Positions 1 to 7,893 of a stretch of 64,000 nucleotides of DNA are shown here, piece by piece (the first letter of the stretch is position 1; each line of letters starts with the position of its first letter). The stretch spans positions 1 through 64,000 of the forward strand of contig JAXLRE010000003.1 in the NCBI GenBank assembly GCA_046331265.1, given 5' to 3'. Origin of the DNA: JAGPDB01 sp046331265. Its GTDB lineage: Bacteria > Actinomycetota > Acidimicrobiia > IMCC26256 > JAGPDB01. The translations under genes and the position numbers were made by a program. The notes beneath the pieces were generated by a model. The model saw only the letters and a program-made list of their open reading frames with translations, was not told where the DNA came from and ran no database searches.

Positions 1-567
1 ATATCCAGAAGACAAATTAGCTGAGGTCGAACCGTTAGCATCACTTTGTACATTAATTATTTTGATTACACGACTTGGATCAACAGAGTTTATTTGTTTT
101 ACATCATTTAACTTTGGATCCCACTTTTCGACAATACTTGAGGGACCTATTTGAACCTCGCCATCTTGAGGTTGAGAAGTTTGGTTATTACAAACATTTG
201 CATCACCATAATTAACAAATTTAACAGGAGTAAATGTATTTATACTCAGAGTTGTTTGGGGTGTTGTCGGCTGAACAGGAACAGTAGAATTGTCTTGGCT
301 CTGAGTTTTTAATTTGACATTTTTTAACACATTTAATGATGTTCCATCTGAATTATCTTTGTCTGATAGAAGACCAAAAGATATTAATGTGCCAGACAAC
401 AGAACAAGCAGTAAAGCTAGAGATGCAGCTTTTATCTGTTTTTTAGTTTTAAGTTTTTTCTTACCGGTTGCAATCACATGCTCTAAATCGTTTTGTATAT
501 TTGCATTAGACAAATCGATATTAGAATCAAGATCTTTTTGAAAATCTTCAATTTCAATTTTGTTCAT
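1..567 (-). CDS. Putative anti-sigma-type single-pass membrane protein (partial, C-terminus beyond window)
   Basis: Reading the minus strand from an ATG at 567 gives 189 open codons that run off the left edge. The start directly abuts the stop of the ECF-sigma-like gene (568), so the two are almost certainly co-transcribed and translationally coupled. The product has a short charged N-terminus (about 45 residues), one hydrophobic segment at about 47-67, then a Ser/Thr/Pro/Gln-rich stretch that looks extracytoplasmic. That layout and the position after a sigma gene fit an anti-sigma or sigma-linked membrane sensor. No zinc-finger anti-sigma motif is visible, so the role is inferred from context only. 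Confidence 0.6.
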   Translation of the reverse strand, partial: MNKIEIEDFQKDLDSNIDLSNANIQNDLEHVIATGKKKLKTKKQIKAASLALLLVLLSGTLISFGLLSDKDNSDGTSLNVLKNVKLKTQSQDNSTVPVQPTTPQTTLSINTFTPVKFVNYGDANVCNNQTSQPQDGEVQIGPSSIVEKWDPKLNDVKQINSVDPSRVIKIINVQSDANGSTSANLSSGY

Positions 568-1047
568 TTAACTTGTCCTTAATTGAAATTCCAATATATC
601 CGAAGCATTTTTAAGTAACGATTTTGCTTCAACTAATTTTATACCCATTAGCTTTGAAATGGTGTTTTCTGATTCTTGATCAATGTAGGAAAGGGTTATA
701 GCTATTCTTTCTTTTAATGGTAAGTTAAATAATGCTTCAAGAATCTGAGGTGATGAGAAGTGGATAACATTTTTTTCAAGATCTTCAATGAGGGTTAAAT
801 TGATATGTTTATCAGAAGTTTCTACATCTGATTTGTTTTTATCAAAGATTTTTTTAATAGCGTTTGCTTTTCCAAAAAAAAGTGCTTCGGTGCTATCAGA
901 GAATTTCTTCCAATTCACATAAGCATCAACCATAGATTCTTTAGAAATATTTATTGCGTCTTGTTTTTTTATACATATAAAAGAAGTCGTTCGAACAAGT
1001 TTTGGGTAGAGAATATAAAACTCGTTATTAAATGACTCATAATTCAT
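568..1047 (-). CDS. ECF-type (sigma-70 family) RNA polymerase sigma factor, divergent
   Basis: A 159-residue protein of the usual ECF sigma length. The C-terminal third (about 100-155) reads as sigma region 4: leucine-rich helix, an LPLKERIAITLSYID-like segment, then a helix-turn-helix around ISKLMGIKLVEAKSLL. The N-terminal half (about 5-60) fits region 2 (YPKLVRTTSFI, then AYVNWKKF) but is poorly conserved. It would direct RNA polymerase to a small set of promoters. The next gene downstream begins at the base after its stop and encodes a membrane protein, the classic sigma/anti-sigma arrangement. The family is fairly secure; stimulus and regulon are unknown. Confidence 0.7.
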   Translation of the reverse strand: MNYESFNNEFYILYPKLVRTTSFICIKKQDAINISKESMVDAYVNWKKFSDSTEALFFGKANAIKKIFDKNKSDVETSDKHINLTLIEDLEKNVIHFSSPQILEALFNLPLKERIAITLSYIDQESENTISKLMGIKLVEAKSLLKNASDILEFQLRTS

Positions 1048-1092
1048 ATAACCTTTATTGTCTCACTTTTTCCTTATTGAGTAAAGTGAAAC

Positions 1093-1749
1093 TTAGTCAA
1101 TGTCACCTAAGTAATTTATATGTAGAAAGCGTTCGATACTGTCAAAAACCTGGTTAAATGCATTTTCGTCATATGCTGGGTCGAGTGAGTCAGCAAAACC
1201 ATGGCTAGTCTCAGCGATAGTTACGCTTTGAGCGTCTCTATCTCCAAGGGCAATTAGTGCTTGAGTGTAATTCATTTCATCTAAAGTAGCGATTTCATCA
1301 TCTGAAGCGCTTATAAGCAAATACTCTGATTTAGATCCGGTGAAATCTATATCTTGCGTTCCATAGACTGAAACAACGGCTTTTACCGATTCAGGTATAC
1401 GACTAGAGGCCCAAAGTCCCAATGAACCACCCATTGCAAAACCGACAATGGCAACAGGATTTTCTGGTTCATCAGAGTAAGTTCTTAATGCATATATAGA
1501 ACTTAAAACTAGATCTGCCATCTCATTTGGTTCTGCCCGCGATAATAGCTCTTGAGCATGTTCAACACTTGTAGCAGTTTCTCCAAAAAAATTTGGTGCC
1601 ATTGCACAATATCCTAAATCTGCTAGTTGTTCACAGATTTTTTTGATACTTGGAGATAGGCCCCACCAAGAATGCAAAACTAATACAGCTGGGCCTTTTC
1701 CAGATTCGTTAGCGGCAGGAACAAAGTAAGCTGTATTGGAATTAGTCAT
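1093..1749 (-). CDS. Dienelactone hydrolase family protein lacking the nucleophile
   Basis: An alpha/beta-hydrolase of 218 residues with DLH-family landmarks: VLVLHSWWGL near residue 22, the acid region SASDDE at 148-152, and TSHGF with His183. The nucleophile elbow, normally G-x-C/S-x-G-G, here reads GFAMGG at 103-108, with Ala105 at the catalytic Cys/Ser position. The protein may therefore be inactive as a hydrolase or use another mechanism. It overlaps the upstream MazG-like gene by 8 bp, so the two form one transcript. Substrate is unknown. Confidence 0.8.
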   Translation of the reverse strand: MTNSNTAYFVPAANESGKGPAVLVLHSWWGLSPSIKKICEQLADLGYCAMAPNFFGETATSVEHAQELLSRAEPNEMADLVLSSIYALRTYSDEPENPVAIVGFAMGGSLGLWASSRIPESVKAVVSVYGTQDIDFTGSKSEYLLISASDDEIATLDEMNYTQALIALGDRDAQSVTIAETSHGFADSLDPAYDENAFNQVFDSIERFLHINYLGDID

Positions 1750-1993
1750 TAGTTTTTGAAAATCTTTCCATTGAATCTTCTAAAGAAAGTCCCAATTGAT
1801 TTGCCAGCGAAGCCAGCCAGGCTAGTACGTCCCCTAATTCATGAAGTTGTTGATCTCTAGTTCCTTTTCTTACAGCTTGAGCTAATTCACCAACCTCTTC
1901 ACACAGCCATGCAACAGTAGCGGCAATTCCTCTATCTCTATCTGCGTCGCCATATAGTTCATTCATTAGTTTTTGTGTATCGGATAATTGCAT
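1742..1993 (-). CDS. MazG-like nucleotide pyrophosphohydrolase
   Basis: A small all-alpha NTP-pyrophosphohydrolase of 83 residues. The magnesium-binding pattern is present: CEEVGELAQAV (the EExxE helix, about 31-41) followed by ELGDVLAWL (ExxD, about 52-60). Single-domain MazG-like proteins hydrolyse (d)NTPs or modified nucleotides to the monophosphate and pyrophosphate, a house-cleaning role. It is the first gene of a two-gene unit with the DLH-like gene, whose start overlaps its 3' end. The length fits single-domain members rather than full MazG of about 260 residues. Confidence 0.8.
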   Translation of the reverse strand: MQLSDTQKLMNELYGDADRDRGIAATVAWLCEEVGELAQAVRKGTRDQQLHELGDVLAWLASLANQLGLSLEDSMERFSKTND

Positions 1994-2076
1994 AATTTAT
2001 AAGATTTTAGTTAATTTTTTGTTTTCAGTATTACTCGACGTAATTTATTGATAATAATTGTTAGAATTAAAGCAAT

Positions 2077-2895
2077 ATGTCCATAATAATGCATCCAAAT
2101 ATTGATGCTATTGCTGTTATTGATCCTCATGGAAAACAAACGGTATATGGATTAGCTAAAGAAAAGTATCGTTTTGCTTCTGTAACGAAGGTCTTATCTA
2201 CTCTTGTTTTTGCTGAGCTAGTTGAAAGTGGATTTATAAGTTTTGATACTTTAATTAAAGACAATTATTTCACTAAAGGTGATGTCTGTCTAAAAGATCT
2301 ATTAAGTCACTCTAGTGGTATTAGGCCTGAATATGAAGAGCCTATAGAGCCCTTAACAAAAAGAATATACACGAATGAATCGTTTGAACTTTCTGAAAAA
2401 TATATTTTTAGTAGCACAAAATATTTAGAAGGTTATTCTATTTCTTCAATATTCGAAGAAGGATTAAAAATACATTTAAACGCGGCAATTAAATTTTCTG
2501 GTTCATCTGCATATGGTGCAGAAGGTACATTTGAAGACTTACTAGCTCTATTGAATGAAATCAGAAGTCCGACTTATATTTCTGAAACAACTTTTAATTT
2601 TCTTACAACAACATATGCTGATGGGCTACCTGGAATATTGCCCGGTTTTGGTCAATATGAAAATAATAGTTTCGGTATTGGCTTTGAAGTCAAAGGGAAC
2701 AAGGCCAATCATTGGATGGGGGATTTTGCATCCCAAAAATCCTACGGCCATTTTGGACAATCTGGAGCATTTATTTTTCATGATCCTATAAATATGGTTT
2801 CAATTGCCCTTGTCTCAAATAAAGATTTTGGTCCATGGGCAAAAACAGAATATCCAAAATTATCAAGTGAAATATATAAAGAAATCAGCTTATAA
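2077..2895 (+). CDS. Serine hydrolase of the beta-lactamase/penicillin-binding class C family (short)
   Basis: The acyl-serine motif SxxK is clear as SVTK at 35-38, followed by LLSHSSGI near 75-82 and a C-terminal HFG at 225-227 in the place of the family's H/K-T-G. The segment normally holding Y-x-N could not be identified, and the protein is 272 residues against roughly 350 for typical members, suggesting loss of part of the all-alpha subdomain. No signal peptide is seen, so it is probably cytoplasmic, perhaps an esterase or peptidase. A TAGAAT box lies 9 nt before the ATG. Its 3' end overlaps the convergent acyltransferase gene by 11 bp. Confidence 0.7.
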   Translation: MSIIMHPNIDAIAVIDPHGKQTVYGLAKEKYRFASVTKVLSTLVFAELVESGFISFDTLIKDNYFTKGDVCLKDLLSHSSGIRPEYEEPIEPLTKRIYTNESFELSEKYIFSSTKYLEGYSISSIFEEGLKIHLNAAIKFSGSSAYGAEGTFEDLLALLNEIRSPTYISETTFNFLTTTYADGLPGILPGFGQYENNSFGIGFEVKGNKANHWMGDFASQKSYGHFGQSGAFIFHDPINMVSIALVSNKDFGPWAKTEYPKLSSEIYKEISL

Positions 2896-4285
2896 ATAAA
2901 GAATCACATTCTGACTTCATGTTGATACCTAATTGTTCTACGCCAGTAAATACATCAGGACAACTAACAATTCCACAATTGACCTTATCTAGATAACTAA
3001 TAGCCGTAACGTTTAAAAACGTACCATCGAAAATCGGGCCATAAGGATATGCGCTAAGAACTTGTGCTCCAGCACAATATAGAGGAAAACTTGGACCGGG
3101 CAGCGAAGACAACATTAGGTTCGCAAATGGAGCATGTTTATCAGTTAATCCAGAATTCGCATAAAGATTCCAAAGAGAACCTAAAGCAGACCATGGAGCT
3201 AATTGACTGACCTCGTCTAAAGTATCAGATCCTAAATTATCGAGAAAATCTTTTGCTTTATTAAAACTTTCCTTCATATATTCAATTCGTTCATGAGAAT
3301 TGTCTATATGGGTAGGTATTTGTGCGAACATAACTGAAAGCTCATTTCCATGTGTAGCTCTTTTTCGTCTTATTGATACTGGAGACATACAAACCATAGG
3401 TTTATCTGGCAGTTCATCCGTCTCAATAAGTAAATTTCGCAAAGCTCCAGCGGTAATGGCACCTAATACATCATGGAAAGAACAGCCATGTTGTTTTCGT
3501 AGCTGCTTGATTACATCTTTCTCTAAAGAAATTTCGCTCATTATTCTTTGCTTAGTTAAGATCCGTTTTTTAGGCCATTCAGGAGATCTCCAAGGCAGTG
3601 ATGCATATGGTTTTTCTTTCGAATCCAGAGATGTTTTTGCAAACTCAAGAAAGTTCCTAGCGACCTTTATAGAAGATTGGGCCCAAGTAAAAGGTTGAGT
3701 AACGAATGTAGCCCCTATATGAGTTGTCCAATCAGGAATTTCTTCTTCGACAGAAAAAATTATATTCTCATTATCTACTGATTCTGATTGTAAATCTTCA
3801 TCTGCACCTTCTTCATTGACGTCAAAAATATTTGCTATTAATTCAAATCCAGCAATTCCATCTAATAAAGCATGGTGTGCTTTGGCAACTAGATGTGTGA
3901 TGTCATTTTCTTTTTCGTGAATAACATGCAATTCCCAAAGAGGACGTGACCTTTCTAGCTGTACAGAATCAAGGCCACTTAGATATTTATCAAAATTATT
4001 ATCGACTCCGTTTTCGCCAAGAGTGGCTTCTTTTATATGGATCCTTAAATCTGGTTTAGTTCTTATCCATAATGGTGCAGCTAAAGGTACGGGTGGATCA
4101 ACAAGTTTTTTACATAAGCCTGGAAAATTATTTATACGAATAGCGATAAGTTTTCTATATGTTTGGGCGTTAACCGGATACGGTGCGCGTCTACGGCTTA
4201 TGTTCATAACAGCTAAAACATGCAAAGGAGCATGTTCGGTTTCATGATGAATAAATAAAGAATCTAATCCTTTGAGCTGTTCCAC
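2885..4285 (-). CDS. Wax ester synthase / acyl-CoA:diacylglycerol acyltransferase (WS/DGAT)
   Basis: A 466-residue protein of typical family length. It carries the acyltransferase motif HHALLDG at 137-143 (HHxxxDG), preceded by the conserved PLWELHVI (115-122), and a C-terminal segment (SSLPGPSFPLYCAG and following) shared by the family. WS/DGAT enzymes acylate diacylglycerol or fatty alcohols to make storage lipids and are common in actinobacteria. The start is a GTG with a TAGCAT box exactly 6 nt upstream and no Shine-Dalgarno sequence. That promoter overlaps the last codons of the upstream permease gene. Substrate preference cannot be read from sequence. Confidence 0.9.
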   Translation of the reverse strand: MEQLKGLDSLFIHHETEHAPLHVLAVMNISRRRAPYPVNAQTYRKLIAIRINNFPGLCKKLVDPPVPLAAPLWIRTKPDLRIHIKEATLGENGVDNNFDKYLSGLDSVQLERSRPLWELHVIHEKENDITHLVAKAHHALLDGIAGFELIANIFDVNEEGADEDLQSESVDNENIIFSVEEEIPDWTTHIGATFVTQPFTWAQSSIKVARNFLEFAKTSLDSKEKPYASLPWRSPEWPKKRILTKQRIMSEISLEKDVIKQLRKQHGCSFHDVLGAITAGALRNLLIETDELPDKPMVCMSPVSIRRKRATHGNELSVMFAQIPTHIDNSHERIEYMKESFNKAKDFLDNLGSDTLDEVSQLAPWSALGSLWNLYANSGLTDKHAPFANLMLSSLPGPSFPLYCAGAQVLSAYPYGPIFDGTFLNVTAISYLDKVNCGIVSCPDVFTGVEQLGINMKSECDSLFIS

Positions 4286-4291
4286 AAATAA

Positions 4292-4297
4292 ATGCTA
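4292..4297 (-). promoter_or_regulatory. Putative -10 box for leaderless WS/DGAT transcript
   Basis: TAGCAT on the minus strand, followed by 6 nt and the GTG start at 4285. It overlaps the stop region of the permease gene. No convincing -35 hexamer was seen. Confidence 0.5.
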
Positions 4298-5392
4298 ATT
4301 CTTTTTACGTTTTGTTTCCGGTTCTGCTGTCATAGGGGAATCGATAACAGCATGCTCTTGCAAATATAAAGTCGCAAAAGCTTGAATCATTGCAGCTGCT
4401 GGTAGTGAGAGCAGAGCTCCGACTGGACCGAAAATTGTTCCACCAATAATGACAGAAGCAAAAGCAACAGCAGGATGCATATCCATTGTTTTTGCTGTAA
4501 TTCTTGGCGCAAATAAATAATTTTCGATCTGTTGATATATAACCACAAAAATTAATGAAAATAATGCCAATTTTGGTTCTTGGATTAAAGCAATTCCTAT
4601 TGGTAATACACCTGCTAAGTACGTACCGATGACAGGTATGAATTGAGAAACAATTCCAACCCATACGCCAAGAGCTACAGCATAAGGAACACCAATGGTT
4701 TCAAAGAACATCCAATGAAAGAAACCAGAAATTAAAGCTAATAATGCTCGAGAATATATATAGCCACCAGTTTTTTCAATTGCTAGTTCCCATGTATTCA
4801 AAACTATAGCTTGTCGCTCTGGAGGAAGGCGTCGTAAGAGTGATCGTCTGAGTTTTGGAGCATCGGCTACGAAATAAAAGGTGAACAAAGCAATAGTTAA
4901 CAACTGGAAAATGATTCCTATTGCAGAAGTTCCTATGTCTATAACATTGCCAGCCAAATTATTTAATGCTTTACGAATAGGCGAATCAGAATTAGCAAGT
5001 TGTTCTCTAAGCGAGTCTGTATTTATCTTTGTGTGGAAACGATCGTTTAAAAAATTTTGTACTTGCTCAACATATTTTGGGGAGTTATCTGAAAGTTTTG
5101 CAACTTGATCTACAACAAGAGAAGCAATTGCGAACATAAAAATACTTGCAATAATAATCAGAATTAAAAAAACTAAAGCAGTAGCAGGACCTCTTCTCAT
5201 TCCACGTTTTGCTAAAGAATTAACAGCAGGTTCTATCGCAAATGAAAGAAATAATGAAACAAGTACTGTTAGTAAAAATCCTCGTAATGAAACTAAAGCA
5301 CTAAAAGTAAATTGATAAATGAGTTGAGCAACAAAAAATATGATTATTGCTTTTATTACCCATTTTGGCATTGTCTGTTCGGAAGTTGTCAT
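4295..5392 (-). CDS. AI-2E family transporter (TqsA/PerM-type permease)
   Basis: A 365-residue integral membrane protein with about seven to eight hydrophobic segments in the pattern of the AI-2E exporter/PerM family: paired N-terminal helices, a soluble excursion with the segment RFHTKINTDSLREQL, then TIALFTFYFVADAPKLRRSLLRRLP and the C-terminal GVWVGIVSQFIPVIGTYLAGVLP. Family members export small molecules or ions; the substrate here is not predictable. Its ATG overlaps the stop of the upstream carboxypeptidase gene in an ATGA, so the two are translationally coupled. Confidence 0.88.
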   Translation of the reverse strand: MTTSEQTMPKWVIKAIIIFFVAQLIYQFTFSALVSLRGFLLTVLVSLFLSFAIEPAVNSLAKRGMRRGPATALVFLILIIIASIFMFAIASLVVDQVAKLSDNSPKYVEQVQNFLNDRFHTKINTDSLREQLANSDSPIRKALNNLAGNVIDIGTSAIGIIFQLLTIALFTFYFVADAPKLRRSLLRRLPPERQAIVLNTWELAIEKTGGYIYSRALLALISGFFHWMFFETIGVPYAVALGVWVGIVSQFIPVIGTYLAGVLPIGIALIQEPKLALFSLIFVVIYQQIENYLFAPRITAKTMDMHPAVAFASVIIGGTIFGPVGALLSLPAAAMIQAFATLYLQEHAVIDSPMTAEPETKRKKN

Positions 5393-6612
5393 GTTTTTGA
5401 AACTAATTCTGATTGATCTTCTTGGGTGAGATCAATTACATCTATCATTTTTCGTCTGCCCGCTTCACGTGCGGCTAGTGCTCTTTGGCGTCGACGTTTT
5501 TTGCGTTGTTTAATTATATGTCTGCGCCAAAAGAAAAGTCCTGTGACTATTGCGAGAATAAGTATCGAAATTATCGGCACAGATATAAAGCTAGCACTTG
5601 ATTCTTTATCGCTTGCGGCTTGTTTTGCACTTGTTTGAGATTCTGTGCTGTTAAAAGATTTAGGAATATTTAAAATGGTTAGATTAGATCGAGAATTGAT
5701 TACTCCTATAGCTGGTAGTTTTGGAGTATTACTAGGTAATTTTCCTGACTGTATTTTGCTAAATCCGCTATCTAATAATGATTTAGCCCATTCGTTAGTC
5801 TGTTGAACACCTAAAATTACTCCGATTAATGTTGTCCCGTTTCTAGTGGCTGATACCACTAAAGTTCTACCGGCTTTTTGTGTATAGCCTGTTTTTAAGC
5901 CGTTTGCTCCTTCGTAACCATTTAAAAATTGGTCATTATGATTAGTTAAAGTATGCATGGCGTTATCGCCACCAACAAATTGGTAGTTAAGAGTACTTAC
6001 AATTTTTGCTAAATCTGGTTGTGCTAAAACTGCTCGAGAGGCTATGGCTAAATCATATGCACTCATTTTTGTTGCACCGTTTAAAGCAAAGTTGTCATCT
6101 AATCCCGATGGATCTCCAAAAGTTGAGTCTTTCATAAAGAGTTCTTTTGCTATACGTTTCTGCTGATCAGAAAATTTACTTATTGAACCTGCAGATGCAT
6201 TAGCTAATGCATAGGCGGCATCATTAGCTGAAACTAATAGCAAACTGTATAAAAGATCGTCTCGCTTCCACTTTTGGCCTGCTTTCATTCCTATTCTCAT
6301 TGGCTGAACGTTCTCAGCTTCTGTGGGTATATCGATTAGTTGGTCGGGACTAATTGTGTTAACGGCGGCAAGAGCAGTCAGAATTTTTGATGTACTGGCA
6401 ACATTTAGAGGATCATGGATATTCTTTGACGATATTATTGAACCAGATTTAGCATCTACGACTATATAAGCATTTGGAGTTTCTTGGACATTTGTAATTG
6501 GTCCAATCTCTGTTTTGGCTTTTGCAAACGCACTCGATGAAGACAATATGAGCAAGCTAATTAGCGTGATTAAGAAAAATAATGGCTTTATCGGTGAGCG
6601 TCTATTTTGCAC
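5389..6612 (-). CDS. D-alanyl-D-alanine carboxypeptidase (peptidase S11)
   Basis: Trims the terminal D-Ala from peptidoglycan stem peptides outside the membrane. All three active-site motifs are present (numbered from the GTG start): STSK at 73-76, SAN at 128-130 and KTG at 240-242. There is a signal peptide (hydrophobic residues 10-29, ending near AFAKA) and a second hydrophobic segment near 345-365 followed by a very basic cytoplasmic tail, so it is probably anchored at its C-terminal end. A TTG codon lies one codon upstream, but the GTG at 6612 is preferred because TAAACT lies exactly 6 nt before it. First gene of an operon with the permease. Confidence 0.9.
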   Translation of the reverse strand: MQNRRSPIKPLFFLITLISLLILSSSSAFAKAKTEIGPITNVQETPNAYIVVDAKSGSIISSKNIHDPLNVASTSKILTALAAVNTISPDQLIDIPTEAENVQPMRIGMKAGQKWKRDDLLYSLLLVSANDAAYALANASAGSISKFSDQQKRIAKELFMKDSTFGDPSGLDDNFALNGATKMSAYDLAIASRAVLAQPDLAKIVSTLNYQFVGGDNAMHTLTNHNDQFLNGYEGANGLKTGYTQKAGRTLVVSATRNGTTLIGVILGVQQTNEWAKSLLDSGFSKIQSGKLPSNTPKLPAIGVINSRSNLTILNIPKSFNSTESQTSAKQAASDKESSASFISVPIISILILAIVTGLFFWRRHIIKQRKKRRRQRALAAREAGRRKMIDVIDLTQEDQSELVSKT

Positions 6613-6618
6613 CAAGAT

Positions 6619-6624
6619 AGTTTA
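6619..6624 (-). promoter_or_regulatory. Putative -10 box for leaderless D,D-carboxypeptidase transcript
   Basis: TAAACT on the minus strand with a 6-nt spacer to the GTG at 6612. It decides between the two adjacent candidate starts (TTG 6615, GTG 6612). Confidence 0.5.
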
Positions 6625-6684
6625 TCGAAAAAAACTTATAGCAACGATAAGCGCTAGAGCTTTATTTTCTGAAAGAATAACTAC

Positions 6685-7875
6685 ATGGTTTCTAAAAGAG
6701 TGTCTCAAATATCTGAATCTGTAACTTTGGCCGTTGACGCTAAGGCAAAAGCTCTAAAAGCTGCTGGTGAAGACGTTATTGTTTTTGGAACAGGCGAGCC
6801 AGATTTTCCTACGCCAGGTTATATTGTTGATGCTGCAATAGCTGCAGCCAAAGATCCTAAAAATCACAAGTATTCACCAGCTGGTGGTATGGTCGAATTG
6901 AAAAATGCAATTGCTGCAAAAACGCTGCGTGACAGTGGTGTCAGTGTGGATCATTCGCAAATTGTTATAACCAATGGTGGTAAACATGCTTTATACAATG
7001 CATTCATGTGCATATTAGATGACGGCGATGAAGTTATATTGCCAGCACCATATTGGACATCATATCCTGAGTTTATAAAACTAGCAGGCGGAATTGTGAG
7101 AGAAGTTTTTGCTGATGCGCAGTCTAACTTTTGTGTGAGCATTGAACAGCTAGAAAATGCATACTCAGATAAAACAAAAGCAATTGTTCTTGTATCTCCA
7201 AATAACCCGACTGGAACAATGTATTCTCCAAGCCAAATTAAAGAAATTGGACAATGGGCTTTATCAAAAAACATTTATGTAATAACTGATGAAATTTATG
7301 AACATTTAGTTTTTGACGGAAATCAAAATACTTCTGTTTTAAAAGAAGTACCAGAACTAGGTGATAAATGCATCATATTGAATGGTGTTGCAAAAACCTA
7401 CGCTATGACAGGTTGGCGTGTTGGTTGGATGATTTCATCTAATGAAATTGCAAAAGCAGCAACGAACTTAATGAGCCATTCGACATCGAATGTAAACAAC
7501 ATGGCGCAAATGGCAGCACTAGCAGCTGTTTCTGGTGATCTAAAAGCTGTTGAAGAAATGCGTGAAGCATTTACACGTCGTGGTCATGCAATGTGGGAAA
7601 TGTTCAATAATATGGCTGATGTAACTTGTTCTAAGCCGCAAGGAGCTTTTTATTGTTTCCCATCATTTGAAAAATATATCGGCAAGACTGTTGCTGGTAA
7701 AAAAGTTGAATCATCAGCACATCTTTGTGAAATATTCTTAGACGAAGTAAAAGTAGCTGCTGTACCTGGTGAAGCTTTCGGTGCTCCAGGATATATCAGA
7801 TTTTCATTTGCTTTAAGTGATGAAGATGCAAAAGAAGGTCTAGCAAGGATCGCAAACTTATTAGAAACACCATAA
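6685..7875 (+). CDS. PLP-dependent class I aminotransferase (aspartate aminotransferase type)
   Basis: Fold-type I aminotransferase of 396 residues. The PLP lysine is Lys237 in ILNGVAKTYAMTGWRVG; SPNNPTG (171-177), TDEIYEHLVF (201-210) and a C-terminal GYIRFSFA with the substrate-carboxylate Arg are also present. This matches the subgroup Ib AspB/AAT enzymes that move amino groups between aspartate/glutamate and oxaloacetate/2-oxoglutarate; a broader range or prephenate activity is possible. serA follows after 18 nt with a good ribosome site. The gene diverges from the carboxypeptidase. Confidence 0.85.
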   Translation: MVSKRVSQISESVTLAVDAKAKALKAAGEDVIVFGTGEPDFPTPGYIVDAAIAAAKDPKNHKYSPAGGMVELKNAIAAKTLRDSGVSVDHSQIVITNGGKHALYNAFMCILDDGDEVILPAPYWTSYPEFIKLAGGIVREVFADAQSNFCVSIEQLENAYSDKTKAIVLVSPNNPTGTMYSPSQIKEIGQWALSKNIYVITDEIYEHLVFDGNQNTSVLKEVPELGDKCIILNGVAKTYAMTGWRVGWMISSNEIAKAATNLMSHSTSNVNNMAQMAALAAVSGDLKAVEEMREAFTRRGHAMWEMFNNMADVTCSKPQGAFYCFPSFEKYIGKTVAGKKVESSAHLCEIFLDEVKVAAVPGEAFGAPGYIRFSFALSDEDAKEGLARIANLLETP

Positions 7876-7893
7876 AGGTATAAAGAGGGGAAA

